Assembly (NCBI GenBank): GCA_963832245.1
Contig: CAWHTG010000002.1
Span: forward strand, 1-64,000
Length of the DNA stretch: 64,000 nt
Source: JABDBE01 sp963832245
GTDB lineage: Bacteria; Acidobacteriota; Terriglobia; Terriglobales; Acidobacteriaceae
Reading direction: 5' to 3'
A program made the position numbers and the translations under genes. The notes under the pieces were generated by a model. The model was given only the letters and a program-made list of their open reading frames with translations. It did no database searches and had not been told where the DNA came from. Positions 52,896 through 61,604 of the stretch are shown here, piece by piece. Numbering within the stretch: position 1 is the first letter of the stretch; each line of letters begins with the position of its first letter.

Positions 52896-53465
52896 TTAGT
52901 TTGCCGGGGAGAAATCGAGCTTGGTGTCTCCGCTCACGCTGACCGTGACGGTCGTAGCCTTGCCGTTGTGCCACGCAGTTGCCTTGTATGTGCCATCCGG
53001 GACATCCTTGATCGAGTAGTCGCCAGCATCCGTCTCGGCAAAGTACGGCGAGGGGCTCACGACGATAGTACCCAACATCTCGGTGTGCAGGGAGCACAGC
53101 AGCGGCACACTCCCGACGTTGTCATACCTGAAGCTGAGGGTTTTGCCTTTGTTGAAGGTGCCAACGTTATGAGCGAACTTCTTGTTGCCGGAAATATTTG
53201 GCCATAAGATGTTGTGGGCCACGCTATCATCGTTGCTAAACACGACCGTTGTTCCCTGCTGGATGACCAAAAGCGCGGGCACGAATTTCATGCCCCGTTG
53301 ATCCATCGCAGCGTTTTGGCTGGGCGCAGGAAAGGTTTTGGCAGGTACGGTCTCAAGCACCACCGCCGACTGGCCGGTGGCTTTGACGTTTCCACTTAGC
53401 GTGCCGGCGAAAGCACTGCATGAGAACAGGGCGACAACGAGCAACGAAACGAATTTCATAAACAC
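52896..53465 (-). CDS. Secreted cupredoxin (type 1 copper protein)
   Basis: 189 residues with a signal peptide (SLLVVALFSCSAFAG). The type 1 copper ligands are visible as H84 (SVAHNILWP) and the C124-x2-H127-x2-M130 loop (LLCSLHTEM), the pattern of plastocyanin/azurin-like proteins. A short carboxypeptidase-regulatory-like strand pair follows near 145-185 (SIKDVPDGTYKATAWHN). It should carry electrons in the periplasm. The diheme cytochrome gene stands 22 bases upstream on the same strand, so the two are probably one operon and redox partners. Confidence 0.88.
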   Translation of the reverse strand: MFMKFVSLLVVALFSCSAFAGTLSGNVKATGQSAVVLETVPAKTFPAPSQNAAMDQRGMKFVPALLVIQQGTTVVFSNDDSVAHNILWPNISGNKKFAHNVGTFNKGKTLSFRYDNVGSVPLLCSLHTEMLGTIVVSPSPYFAETDAGDYSIKDVPDGTYKATAWHNGKATTVTVSVSGDTKLDFSPAN

Positions 53466-53487
53466 TCCTCATTCAAGAATGCCACCG

Positions 53488-54420
53488 CTAGTTGCGTGGT
53501 GGGTATCGCGATAAGTACAAATATGCATCCGCCGCCTCATCCGGGGTCAGGTACGTAAATACGGGCATGTGACCACGGACTGGTATTTCAAGCGACCCTT
53601 CACGCACAGCCGAGCCTACCGTGACCTTGGTGACGAATTCGTTGAGGCTCAGGCGCGACGTAAGTGTGTCGAGCGGCGGAATGTGCCCTTCCAAAAGCTC
53701 TTGGGGGCTGGGATTATTACCGACCGATGCGTGGCAGATATGACATGTGGATTTCACGATATGCTCGCCCACGCGCAACGGCGCCTCGACAATTTGAATT
53801 TGCTGCTTCTCCGCGCCGGGGATGCCGGCAAGCTGCCGCAGATATGCGAATAGCGAGCGGACTTCCGCATCGGTCAAGGTAGGGTTGGGGGAAGGCATGT
53901 CGGTGCCGCCCTTATGCAGTCGAGCGACGAGCATGCCCTCGGCCTGCTTGGCCAGGAGCGCAGCATCCTTCGAACTGACGTCCATCCCAACTTTCTTCAT
54001 GCGAGCCATATACATCCTGGCAGATGTCGCCCGTGTGGGGTCGAGGACAGAGTTGATTTCCGGAGGATCGCCCGCGCCGGAAGATCCATGGCAGCCTTGG
54101 CACTTCAGGCGGTACAGGTCAGAGCCAGATAGAGTGGTGCTTTGCTCGGTGAAAGTGTTGGAAAGCTTCAGCGTCGGGTGTGGCAGTGGCCATTCGCTTG
54201 GCATCGGGGCGGCGGGGCCGTAAATGCCGGAGGACTTGCCCATGCTAGTTTCGTCAAACGAGCGATGAAGATGCTCCAGCCAGCTTTCGCCCTCTACCGC
54301 AGTCACAACTTGCGCGTACCCGAGACACGACAGGGCTAAAAGGTAAAATACTACCGCTACGACCTTCGTCCATGTCTCATGCAACACAAGACATGCGCCG
54401 CCAAAAGGTATTAGGAGCAT
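53488..54420 (-). CDS. Diheme c-type cytochrome
   Basis: ATG at 54420 is the best start; the longer frame has an Arg-rich front. 310 residues. A hydrophobic front (VVAVVFYLLALSCLG, residues about 20-34) is a signal or anchor. Two CxxCH haem sites are present: CQGCH at 107-111 (YRLKCQGCHGSSGAGDPPE) and CHICH near 230. Distal Met candidates are visible in GTDMPSPNPTL and GHMPVFTYL. It probably works in periplasmic electron transfer, as donor or acceptor for the cupredoxin encoded downstream. Two-haem cytochromes like this are often part of small oxidase or dehydrogenase systems, but no such enzyme is adjacent. Confidence 0.88.
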   Translation of the reverse strand: MLLIPFGGACLVLHETWTKVVAVVFYLLALSCLGYAQVVTAVEGESWLEHLHRSFDETSMGKSSGIYGPAAPMPSEWPLPHPTLKLSNTFTEQSTTLSGSDLYRLKCQGCHGSSGAGDPPEINSVLDPTRATSARMYMARMKKVGMDVSSKDAALLAKQAEGMLVARLHKGGTDMPSPNPTLTDAEVRSLFAYLRQLAGIPGAEKQQIQIVEAPLRVGEHIVKSTCHICHASVGNNPSPQELLEGHIPPLDTLTSRLSLNEFVTKVTVGSAVREGSLEIPVRGHMPVFTYLTPDEAADAYLYLSRYPPRN

Positions 54421-54958
54421 TCTTCCTCTTCGGTCTCGCGGATGGCACCTTACCCCTCGCTGCGTTGCCGGTCCACTCAGTCGCCTGTCGGCGGACCACC
54501 GCATTAAGGGTTACGTCGCTATTTGAATTGTATGTCTCAAGATAACGTTTGGACCGTTCACAATTGCTCACTTCTCGCAATTACCCCCAGGCCTACCGGG
54601 TTCCTCTTTGTGACGATGCCGGATGGGCGCAGCAAAGTGGTGCGAGTGGAGCCGATGGTCAGATCAGGTTAAGTTACTGCCATTAACAGGCCATTACACT
54701 CAAAATCACCGATTTACCCCAAACAGATGCCGAATGGGTATCGCTCTCGTACACAGAAAACAGGGGAGGGAGCATTTTGCCGTCGCCCTACATAGACCCC
54801 AGCTTCGTTTGACCGCGTTTTCAAACCGCCTGTAAGATCAAAGATCAGCTTTCAGCTCTCAGCCGTTGGCACTCAGCCCTTCGAATTTCTCTTGCTCCTG
54901 CAATTGAAGCCTTCTTGGCTGATGGCTGAATGCTGATGGCTGAGAGCTGAATTTACTC
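54421..54958. other. 538-base intergenic region with a repeat-rich end next to valS
   Basis: No gene. At the valS side the arms TTCAGCTCTCAGCC (54851-54864) and GGCTGAGAGCTGAA (54938-54951) are perfect 14-bp inverted repeats, and GCTGATGGCTGA is repeated directly within the right part (near 54918 and 54932). No T-box or other riboswitch feature was recognised. Confidence 0.55.
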
Positions 54959-57715
54959 ATGGCCCACGATCTTCCTAAAGCGTATGAGCCGGGCGCGATT
55001 GAATCGCGTTGGGCCGAGTACTGGGTTAAGCAGAAGCTGTTTTCTGTGCCTACGCCTCCGGCGGGTGAGACGCGTCCGGTGTTCACGCTGCTGTTGCCGC
55101 CTCCAAATGTTACCGGGCGGTTGCACATGGGGCACATGCTGAACCACACGCAGATGGACATTATTGTGCGCTGGCATCGCATGCGCGGTTTTTTGACGTT
55201 GTGGATACCGGGCACTGACCACGCTGGCATTGCGACCCAGATGATGGTGGAGCGGCAGCTGGCGACGGAAGGCAAGAAGCGGCGCGATATGGGGCGCGAA
55301 GCGTTTATCGAGCGCGTGTGGGAATGGAAGCGGCACTATGGCGGCGCGATTCTTGAGCAGATGAAGCGGCTGGGCGACTCGGTGGATTGGGATCGCGAGT
55401 ACTTCACCATGGACGAGAAGCTTTCTCGGGCGGTGCGCGAAGTTTTCGTTCGTCTGTATGAAGAGGGATTGATTTATCGCGGGAAGTACATCGTGAACTG
55501 GTGTCCGGGGTGTGGGACGGCGATTTCTGATCTTGAAGTCAAGCACGAGGATGTTGCGGGGAAGCTTTATGAGATTCGCTATCCGGTGATTGGCACTGGC
55601 GAGTTCATCACCGTGGCGACCACGCGGCCGGAGACGATGCTGGGCGATACGGCTGTGGCTGTGAATGAGAAAGATGAGCGCTATACGCATCTGCATGGGA
55701 AGAAAGTTTTGTTGCCGTTGATGAATCGTGAGATTCCGATTATTACGGATGATCTGGCGCAGCCGGAGTTTGGGACTGGGGCGGTGAAGGTCACTCCGGC
55801 GCACGATCCGAATGACTTTGAGGCTGGGCTGCGGCACAATTTGCCGCAGATTGAGGTGATCGATGAGAACGCGCGGATGAGCGCGAACGCGGGTCCGTAT
55901 GCTGGCTTGGACCGGTATGAGGCTCGCAAGCGCGTGCTCGCAGACCTGCGTCACCAGGGTTTTCTGGTCGGGGAGAAGGATTACACCATCTCGATTGGGA
56001 AGTGCGACCGCTGCGGCACGGTGGTCGAGCCACGGCTTTCGACGCAGTGGTTCATCAAGATCAAACCACTGGCAGAGAAGGCAACGGAAGCCGTCGAAAA
56101 CGGCGAAATCACGATTGTTCCGGAGAATTACAAGCAGATTTACCTGAACTGGATGCATAACATCCACGACTGGTGCATCTCGCGGCAACTTTGGTGGGGG
56201 CATCGGATTCCGGCGTGGCATTGCTCTTGTGGCGAAATCATTGTGGCTCGCGAGGCTCCGGCGAAGTGCCTGAAATGTGGAGACTCCGAACTCAAGCAAG
56301 ATACTGATGTGCTGGATACGTGGTTTTCGTCTGGCTTGTTGCCATTTACGACCCTGGGTTGGCCGGAGAAGACGCGCGATCAGGAGGTTTTTTATCCGAC
56401 TACGCTGTTGATCACGGCTTACGAGATTCTGTTCTTCTGGGTTGCGCGCATGATCATGTTTGGCTGCCACTTCATGCACGGGCATCAACAGGATCCGAAG
56501 CTCAAGCAGGCCAGCGGCGGGTGCGAAAAGAAGGACGACAGCGTGCCCTTTCGCCAGGTTTACATTCACGCGCTGGTGCGGGACGCTGAGCGGCAGAAGA
56601 TGTCGAAGACCAAGGGGAATGTGATTGATCCGCTGGATATTATTCAGCGCTTTGGGACCGATGCTACGCGGTTCACGCTGGCGGCGATGGCGGCGCCGGG
56701 GACGGACATTGCTTTCAATGAAAGCCGAACCGAAGGCTACCGAAACTTCGCCAACAAAATTTGGAATGCGGCGCGCTTCATGTTCATGAATATCGACCGG
56801 GAGCCGGGTCTTCGACCCGGGTCCGGGTCTGAGACCCGGTCCCACACACGTTCTGGTGTGGCCGGGGTTGAAGCGGTCACCCTTGAAGACCGATGGATCA
56901 TCTCGCGCTTCAATCGCGTTACTAAAGGCGTGAACGAGGCGCTGGAGACTTACCGATTTCACGAAGCCGCCAATCAGATCTACGATTTTTTCTGGGGCGA
57001 GTTCTGTGACTGGTACATCGAATTAATAAAGCCGCGGCTGTTGGATGGGGCCGAGCAGCAATCGGCTCGCATCGCGTGCTCTAACTTGCTTAGTATTTTC
57101 GACGCTTCCCTGCGGCTGTTGCATCCCGTGATGCCGTTTATCACGGAAGAAATCTGGCAGGCGATTTACGATAACAAGCCGCCGTTGCAGTCAGTGGCGC
57201 TAGCTCCCTATCCGCAAGCCGATGACCGGCAATTCGATTTGGCGGCTGAGACGGAAATGGCAATCTTGCAGGACCTCATCGTCAGCGTGCGGAATTTGCG
57301 GGCGGAGTTGAAAGTGGAGCAGAAACAACGCGTACCGATCCAGGTCTTCACCGAGGAGGCGGAAATTCGCAAGCTGATTGAACAGAATCAAGGCTCGGTG
57401 GAGCGGTTGGCGGGTATCGAGAAGATTGAGTTTGTGAAGAACTCACTTGCGAAGTTGTCCGGGGCGCGTCATACAGCTCGTTTCGACGTGCATGTCATTT
57501 ATGAGAGGAAGATCGACATCACGGCGGAGCGGGAGCGGCTGAAGAAAGAGCTGGAGCAGATCGAAAAGGAGATTGGCAATGGCCAGAGGCAATTGGGCAA
57601 TGAGCAGTTTCTGGCCAAAGCTCCGGCGAAAGTCGTGGAGGGGATTAGGAAGCGAGCGCAAGAACTGCAAATCCTGCGTGACAAAGTAAATAGTAAGCTG
57701 GACGAGTTGAAGTAG
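54959..57715 (+). CDS. valS: Valyl-tRNA synthetase
   Basis: 918 residues. Class I signatures: PPNVTGRLHMGHMLNH (HIGH motif, about residue 46) and QKMSKTKGNVIDPLDII (KMSKS motif, about 546). The editing domain lies between, with TTRPETMLGDTAVAV, and the zinc/anticodon part follows. The C-terminal 65 residues form a ValRS tRNA-binding coiled coil (LKKELEQIEKEIGNGQRQL). It charges tRNA-Val in the cytoplasm. Residues about 614-640 carry an insert encoded by a REP-like element (see 56804-56848) placed in a loop between the catalytic and anticodon-binding domains. The frame is not broken. Confidence 0.97.
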   Translation: MAHDLPKAYEPGAIESRWAEYWVKQKLFSVPTPPAGETRPVFTLLLPPPNVTGRLHMGHMLNHTQMDIIVRWHRMRGFLTLWIPGTDHAGIATQMMVERQLATEGKKRRDMGREAFIERVWEWKRHYGGAILEQMKRLGDSVDWDREYFTMDEKLSRAVREVFVRLYEEGLIYRGKYIVNWCPGCGTAISDLEVKHEDVAGKLYEIRYPVIGTGEFITVATTRPETMLGDTAVAVNEKDERYTHLHGKKVLLPLMNREIPIITDDLAQPEFGTGAVKVTPAHDPNDFEAGLRHNLPQIEVIDENARMSANAGPYAGLDRYEARKRVLADLRHQGFLVGEKDYTISIGKCDRCGTVVEPRLSTQWFIKIKPLAEKATEAVENGEITIVPENYKQIYLNWMHNIHDWCISRQLWWGHRIPAWHCSCGEIIVAREAPAKCLKCGDSELKQDTDVLDTWFSSGLLPFTTLGWPEKTRDQEVFYPTTLLITAYEILFFWVARMIMFGCHFMHGHQQDPKLKQASGGCEKKDDSVPFRQVYIHALVRDAERQKMSKTKGNVIDPLDIIQRFGTDATRFTLAAMAAPGTDIAFNESRTEGYRNFANKIWNAARFMFMNIDREPGLRPGSGSETRSHTRSGVAGVEAVTLEDRWIISRFNRVTKGVNEALETYRFHEAANQIYDFFWGEFCDWYIELIKPRLLDGAEQQSARIACSNLLSIFDASLRLLHPVMPFITEEIWQAIYDNKPPLQSVALAPYPQADDRQFDLAAETEMAILQDLIVSVRNLRAELKVEQKQRVPIQVFTEEAEIRKLIEQNQGSVERLAGIEKIEFVKNSLAKLSGARHTARFDVHVIYERKIDITAERERLKKELEQIEKEIGNGQRQLGNEQFLAKAPAKVVEGIRKRAQELQILRDKVNSKLDELK
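56804..56848. repeat. REP-like palindrome pair inserted in frame within valS
   Basis: CCGGGTC-TTC-GACCCGG (56804-56820) and then CCGGGTC-TGA-GACCCGG with the tail TCCCACACA (to 56848). The second part is identical to the intergenic element at 47742-47767. Reading frame through it gives PGLRPGSGSETRSHTRSG. Confidence 0.8.
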
Positions 57716-57757
57716 TCGAGCTTTCGCTCGACCGGACAGCTTCGAGGGCGGCTGTCC
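57715..57757. repeat. Paired hairpins after valS
   Basis: GTCGAGC-TTTC-GCTCGAC (57715-57732) and GGACAGC-N10-GCTGTCC (57734-57757). The same two-hairpin layout as the other REP-like elements; possibly a terminator of valS. Confidence 0.6.
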
Positions 57758-57785
57758 CCACGTGGACTTAGCTAACCACTGATCT

Positions 57786-58664
57786 ATGGATTGGAATAGC
57801 CGGCGTATTACCGCGGTCATCGAGAACGCGCTGCTGGAGGATCGGGCCACGCGCGATGCGACCAGCTATGCCTGCATCGATCCGAACCAGCGCGCTTCGG
57901 CCACGATTCTCGCAAAAGAGGATTGCATTCTCGCGGGTATTGGCTGCGTTTCACGCATTCTGGATTGTTACGCGGCTCTTGACGGCGCGGTTACATCGCA
58001 TTACGAGGTCACAACGCATCCCGAGATATTTGATGGCATTCGCTTGCACAAGGGACAGTCGATTGCTGTCATCCGCCACAACGCCCGTGTGATTCTCTCC
58101 TGCGAGCGCGTGATTCTGAATTTCGTGCAGCGGCTGAGTGGGATTGCTACGCTGACGCGCCAGTTCGTCGATGCGGTTTCCGGTACCAAGGCGCGAATTT
58201 TGGATACGCGCAAGACTGCGCCCGGCCTTCGCATGCTCGATAAGTACGCGGTGCGTTGCGGCGGCGCGCAGAACCATCGCCTCGATTTGTCGGATGGCGT
58301 TCTCATCAAACGTAATCATATTGCTCTGGCGGGCGGCATCGTGCCCGCGCTCGAACGCGCTCACAAGAACCGGCGGGGCGAGCAGATCATCGAAATCGAA
58401 GTGTGTACTCTTGAAGAGTTGGAGCAGGCTCTGGAACAGGGCGGCGAAGCCATCCTTCTGGACAATATGCCGGTCGAAGATGTGAAGCGCGCAGTCGAGC
58501 GCTGCTCGCATGCAGAGCGCCGGATCCCCTTGGAAGTCTCGGGCGGAATCACGCTGGAAAACGTCCGTGCTTATGCCGAAACTGGCGTCAATTTCATATC
58601 GGTCGGAGTGCTGACCCACTCGGCGAAGGCAAGTGATATCAGCATGCGCTTAGGCCCAGTCTAG
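57786..58664 (+). CDS. nadC: Nicotinate-nucleotide diphosphorylase (carboxylating)
   Basis: 292 residues, standard length. The core has ILDTRKTAPGLRMLDKYA (about residue 138-155, phosphate/QA-binding) and VRCGGAQNHRLDLSDGVLIK (about 157-176), then the barrel signature ILLDNMPVEDVKRAV and LEVSGGITLENVRAYAETG. It makes nicotinate mononucleotide from quinolinate and PRPP in NAD synthesis. nadA and nadB are not nearby. birA follows with 126 bases between the stop and the chosen birA start. Confidence 0.96.
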   Translation: MDWNSRRITAVIENALLEDRATRDATSYACIDPNQRASATILAKEDCILAGIGCVSRILDCYAALDGAVTSHYEVTTHPEIFDGIRLHKGQSIAVIRHNARVILSCERVILNFVQRLSGIATLTRQFVDAVSGTKARILDTRKTAPGLRMLDKYAVRCGGAQNHRLDLSDGVLIKRNHIALAGGIVPALERAHKNRRGEQIIEIEVCTLEELEQALEQGGEAILLDNMPVEDVKRAVERCSHAERRIPLEVSGGITLENVRAYAETGVNFISVGVLTHSAKASDISMRLGPV

Positions 58665-58790
58665 CTCCTGCGATTGGAGTTGTGGGGATCCGCAATTGCC
58701 GTTTCGTGGGCTTTCCATCATAATTCCCGCATCAACCAATCGTCCACAAACCGACGCGTGCCAACACGAGTCTCCGCGTCTCACAACCTC

Positions 58791-59777
58791 GTGCCGCAAA
58801 CCGACGCCAGGTTGGGTCGCATTGTGCGTCTTCTCATCGCCCATGCTACCGTCGTCGTCAGCGGAACGAAGATCGCGGCGGAAATTGGCACCAGCCGTTC
58901 CGAAGTTTGGCGCCTGGTTCAGCAACTGCGCGATCTGGGAGTTGATATTGCGGGACATCCCTCAACCGGATACAGTCTGAAGTCCGTACCAGACTTGCTT
59001 TTGCCAAATATGCTCGCTCCGCAATTGCAAGGTACGATTTTTGCCAAGCACCTTCATCACTACTACAAAATTGGATCCACCAATACGGCCGCCATGGAAG
59101 CGGCGAGTGCTGGCGCTCCCGAGGGCGGCGTGTTTCTGGCCGAACAACAGACTGCTGGGCGGGGCCGGGGGGCGAACCAGTGGCACTCTGAACGCTCGTC
59201 GGGAATTTATTGCTCTGTGATTTTGCGTCCGGCGCTGGCGCCATCCGACGCGCTCATTCTCTCGCTGGCCGCGGGGCTGGCCGTGTACTCCGCAGTTCAG
59301 GAGATCGATTCGCGAGTGGTCCCCGACTTGAAATGGCCCAACGATGTTTTGATCGAAGGCAAGAAATTCAGTGGAATCCTGACTGAGATGAACGCTGAGG
59401 TCACTCGGGTGCGCCATGTCGTGGTCGGGATCGGAATCAACGTCAATCAATCGAGTTTCCCCGCGGATCTGCAAACCATAGCCACTTCGCTCCGTTTGGC
59501 TACAGGCACCGAGTGGTCCCGCGTGGAACTGTGCACAGCTTTGCTAAAATCGCTTGACCGGGAGTATCGCAGTTTGGTGCAGGATCCGGAGGCTGCTAAA
59601 TCGATCCTGCGCCGCTTTCAGGAACGTTCATCGTCCGTCCGGGGCCGGCAAGTCGAGGTCGAAGAAAGCGCCTGTCTTGAGGGAATGACTGATGGGCTGG
59701 ATGATCATGGATTTCTGAAAGTTCGAACCGCCCAGGGCGCGCGTACAGTGTTGAGTGGCACAGTTAGACTTCGCTGA
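58791..59777 (+). CDS. birA: Biotin-[acetyl-CoA-carboxylase] ligase, with N-terminal winged helix
   Basis: GTG at 58791 is chosen (VPQTDARLGRIVRLLIAH), the beginning of the family helix-turn-helix; a longer open frame upstream is unlike BirA. About 328 residues. Residues 5-70 form an HTH_11-type winged helix (GTKIAAEIGTSRSEVWRLVQ), so the protein may also repress biotin genes. The ligase domain follows with the biotin-binding GRGRGANQWHSERSSGIYCS, LKWPNDVLIEGKKFSGIL and a C-terminal SH3-like domain (TDGLDDHGFLKVRT). It attaches biotin to the BCCP, relevant for the acyl-CoA carboxylase whose beta subunit is encoded at 32960. Confidence 0.93.
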   Translation: MPQTDARLGRIVRLLIAHATVVVSGTKIAAEIGTSRSEVWRLVQQLRDLGVDIAGHPSTGYSLKSVPDLLLPNMLAPQLQGTIFAKHLHHYYKIGSTNTAAMEAASAGAPEGGVFLAEQQTAGRGRGANQWHSERSSGIYCSVILRPALAPSDALILSLAAGLAVYSAVQEIDSRVVPDLKWPNDVLIEGKKFSGILTEMNAEVTRVRHVVVGIGINVNQSSFPADLQTIATSLRLATGTEWSRVELCTALLKSLDREYRSLVQDPEAAKSILRRFQERSSSVRGRQVEVEESACLEGMTDGLDDHGFLKVRTAQGARTVLSGTVRLR

Positions 59778-59794
59778 AAACGGGAAAGGTGTGG

Positions 59795-59817
59795 AGCGGG
59801 TCTTCGGCCCGCTTTTC
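59795..59817 (+). terminator. Intrinsic terminator after birA
   Basis: AGCGGGTC-TTC-GGCCCGCT (59795-59813; one G-T pair) followed by TTTTCC, 18 bases past the birA stop. Confidence 0.75.
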
Positions 59818-59858
59818 CGTATTCCGGCAAACTGCCGCCGCATAAACCGCAGCGGCTT

Positions 59859-59879
59859 GGACGGGTCGAAGACCCGTCC
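59859..59879. repeat. REP-like hairpin upstream of coaX
   Basis: GGACGGGTC-GAA-GACCCGTCC, perfect arms, ending 17 bases before the coaX start codon. The same stem as at 28463-28483 with a different loop. Confidence 0.7.
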
Positions 59880-59896
59880 CTACATGAGCAAGTTTT

Positions 59897-60784
59897 ATGC
59901 TTCTAGTTCTCGATGTCGGCAACACTAATACGGTGCTCGGTGTCTTCGCGGCGAAAGCCGCTTCCCCTGGCGGTCGAGGTGCCGAACCCGAATCGGCCCG
60001 CTATGAGTTGCTGGTAGCCAATTGGCGAGTTGCGACCATTGCCACTCAGACGGTGGACGAATATGGCGTGCTCTTCCGCAATCTGTTTGCCATGGACAAC
60101 CTCGAAGCCAAAGGTATGCAGGGCATTGTGATCTCCTCAGTTGTACCGCCGCTCGACTCCACACTGGCGCAAGTGTGTGAACGATACTTCGGCACGAAAC
60201 CTCTGTTTATCGAACCTGGCATAAAGACAGGCATGCCGGTTCACTACGACAATCCCGCGGAAGTGGGCGCGGACCGCATTGTGAATTCAGTTGCCGCATT
60301 CGAAAAGTATGGAGGGCCCTGCATTATCGTGGATTTCGGAACCGCGACCACGTTCGATTGCGTGTCCGCCAAGGGAGAATACCTGGGCGGGGTAATCAGT
60401 CCAGGCCTTGGAATTTCCGCCGACGCGTTGTTCGAACGCACGGCTCGCCTGCCACGAGTAGATATTCGTAAGCCGGCTCACATTATTGGCAGCAATACCG
60501 TCGGCAGCCTGCAATCGGGCCTTTACTATGGTTATCTGGGGCTCGTCGACGGAATCCTGGAACTGCTAGTGGACGAACTCGGTCGCGAGACCAACGTGAT
60601 TGCGACTGGCGGCCTGGCTTCGCTCATCGGCACGGGATCGAAACACATCAAGCAGGTGGATGAGTTTTTGACCCTGGAAGGCCTGCGTATTATATGGGAG
60701 CGCAATGTGGCAGCGAAACCTGCTCGTGAATATGTAGCGGCAACATCTAAGGCTCCTTCCGGAAGCAAACCACGTCCCCACTAA
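59897..60784 (+). CDS. coaX: Type III pantothenate kinase
   Basis: 295 residues. The ASKHA-fold phosphate-1 motif LLVLDVGNTNTVLGVF begins the protein, the catalytic and phosphate-2 region is IVDFGTATTFDCVSAKGEYLGG (about 145-166; first 20 residues relevant), and the adenosine region TNVIATGGLASLIG follows near 235. It phosphorylates pantothenate in CoA synthesis. Type III enzymes need a monovalent cation and are not inhibited by CoA (family knowledge). The ATG at 59897 follows a REP-like hairpin by 17 bases. The unknown gene at 60791 begins seven bases after the stop. Confidence 0.95.
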   Translation: MLLVLDVGNTNTVLGVFAAKAASPGGRGAEPESARYELLVANWRVATIATQTVDEYGVLFRNLFAMDNLEAKGMQGIVISSVVPPLDSTLAQVCERYFGTKPLFIEPGIKTGMPVHYDNPAEVGADRIVNSVAAFEKYGGPCIIVDFGTATTFDCVSAKGEYLGGVISPGLGISADALFERTARLPRVDIRKPAHIIGSNTVGSLQSGLYYGYLGLVDGILELLVDELGRETNVIATGGLASLIGTGSKHIKQVDEFLTLEGLRIIWERNVAAKPAREYVAATSKAPSGSKPRPH

Positions 60785-60790
60785 GTCGTC

Positions 60791-61498
60791 GTGGAAAACT
60801 ACTTCAACTACTTCACCGAAATCGAAGAACATTTTCAGCGGCGCCGTGGACGCATTCATTTGTCTCCGCTCGATTGGGCGCTCATTGAAACCTGGAGAGA
60901 TGCGAGCATCCCCCTCGAAGCAGTCTTGCGCGGCATCGATGCGGCGTTTGATAAGTACGAACAGCGTTCCTCGAGGTCACAAAAGGTCAATAGTTTGGCG
61001 TTTTGCGCACAGGCGGTGCTGGTAGCGGCGGAAGAGATGAAAGAGGCGGCCGTGGGCGCGGCGCCAGCCGAGTCACAGAGCGTACGCACGAGCGGGTTTC
61101 AAACATCCGAAATCGCCGCTTTTCTCCGGAGCAATGCTGCGCAACTCGAAGCCGTGGTGCTCCCTGAAGCAAAAGGGATTTCCGTGACGCCGTTGGCTAA
61201 AGTGACTGCCACCGCACTGCGCGAACTTGCCGCCAATCTGGAGGCCGCGAAAACTCAGCCACGATTGGAAGATATTGAACTCTGGCTCACCGTTGCCGAA
61301 GAGAAGCTGTTTGCAGTTCTGCTCGCTGCCACGCCGGATGAGCAAATCGTCGCCGTGCGATCTGAGGCTGATCGGGAACTGGCCCCGTACCGGCGCAAAA
61401 TGCCCTCAGCACAAATCGAACAGTTGCAGAAGCAGTGCGTGCACAAGCGTTTGCTAGAAAAGTATGGGCTGCCGAGGCTGAGTCTGTTCTACATGTGA
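60791..61498 (+). CDS. Conserved-looking helical protein, unknown, between coaX and an RNA methyltransferase gene
   Basis: 235 residues from GTG 60791, seven bases after coaX, so in the same operon. The start MENYFNYFTEIEEHFQRRRG and LSPLDWALIETWRDASIPL is followed by VLRGIDAAFDKYE. A Gly/Ala/Ser break near residue 90 separates this from a helical second half ending in YGLPRLSLFYM. I know this type of protein from Acidobacteriota gene order but not its function. No catalytic motif, membrane helix or signal peptide is seen. Confidence 0.75.
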   Translation: MENYFNYFTEIEEHFQRRRGRIHLSPLDWALIETWRDASIPLEAVLRGIDAAFDKYEQRSSRSQKVNSLAFCAQAVLVAAEEMKEAAVGAAPAESQSVRTSGFQTSEIAAFLRSNAAQLEAVVLPEAKGISVTPLAKVTATALRELAANLEAAKTQPRLEDIELWLTVAEEKLFAVLLAATPDEQIVAVRSEADRELAPYRRKMPSAQIEQLQKQCVHKRLLEKYGLPRLSLFYM

Positions 61499-61604
61499 AG
61501 GGCAGTAGCAATTTACAATCTTTGATTTCTTAACTCGCCAACTGCAAAATCAAGAATTAGCAATTCTCTATCCGGCGTTTCGCTTTCCATCATAGAATCG
61601 TCGT

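Noticed and set aside
54421..54958. T-box or other riboswitch before valS
   Set aside because: The repeats form simple inverted and tandem structures with no T-box sequence or antiterminator.
54953..56962. 669-residue minus-strand frame over valS
   Set aside because: Shadow of valS; very Arg/His/Leu-rich and without a domain.
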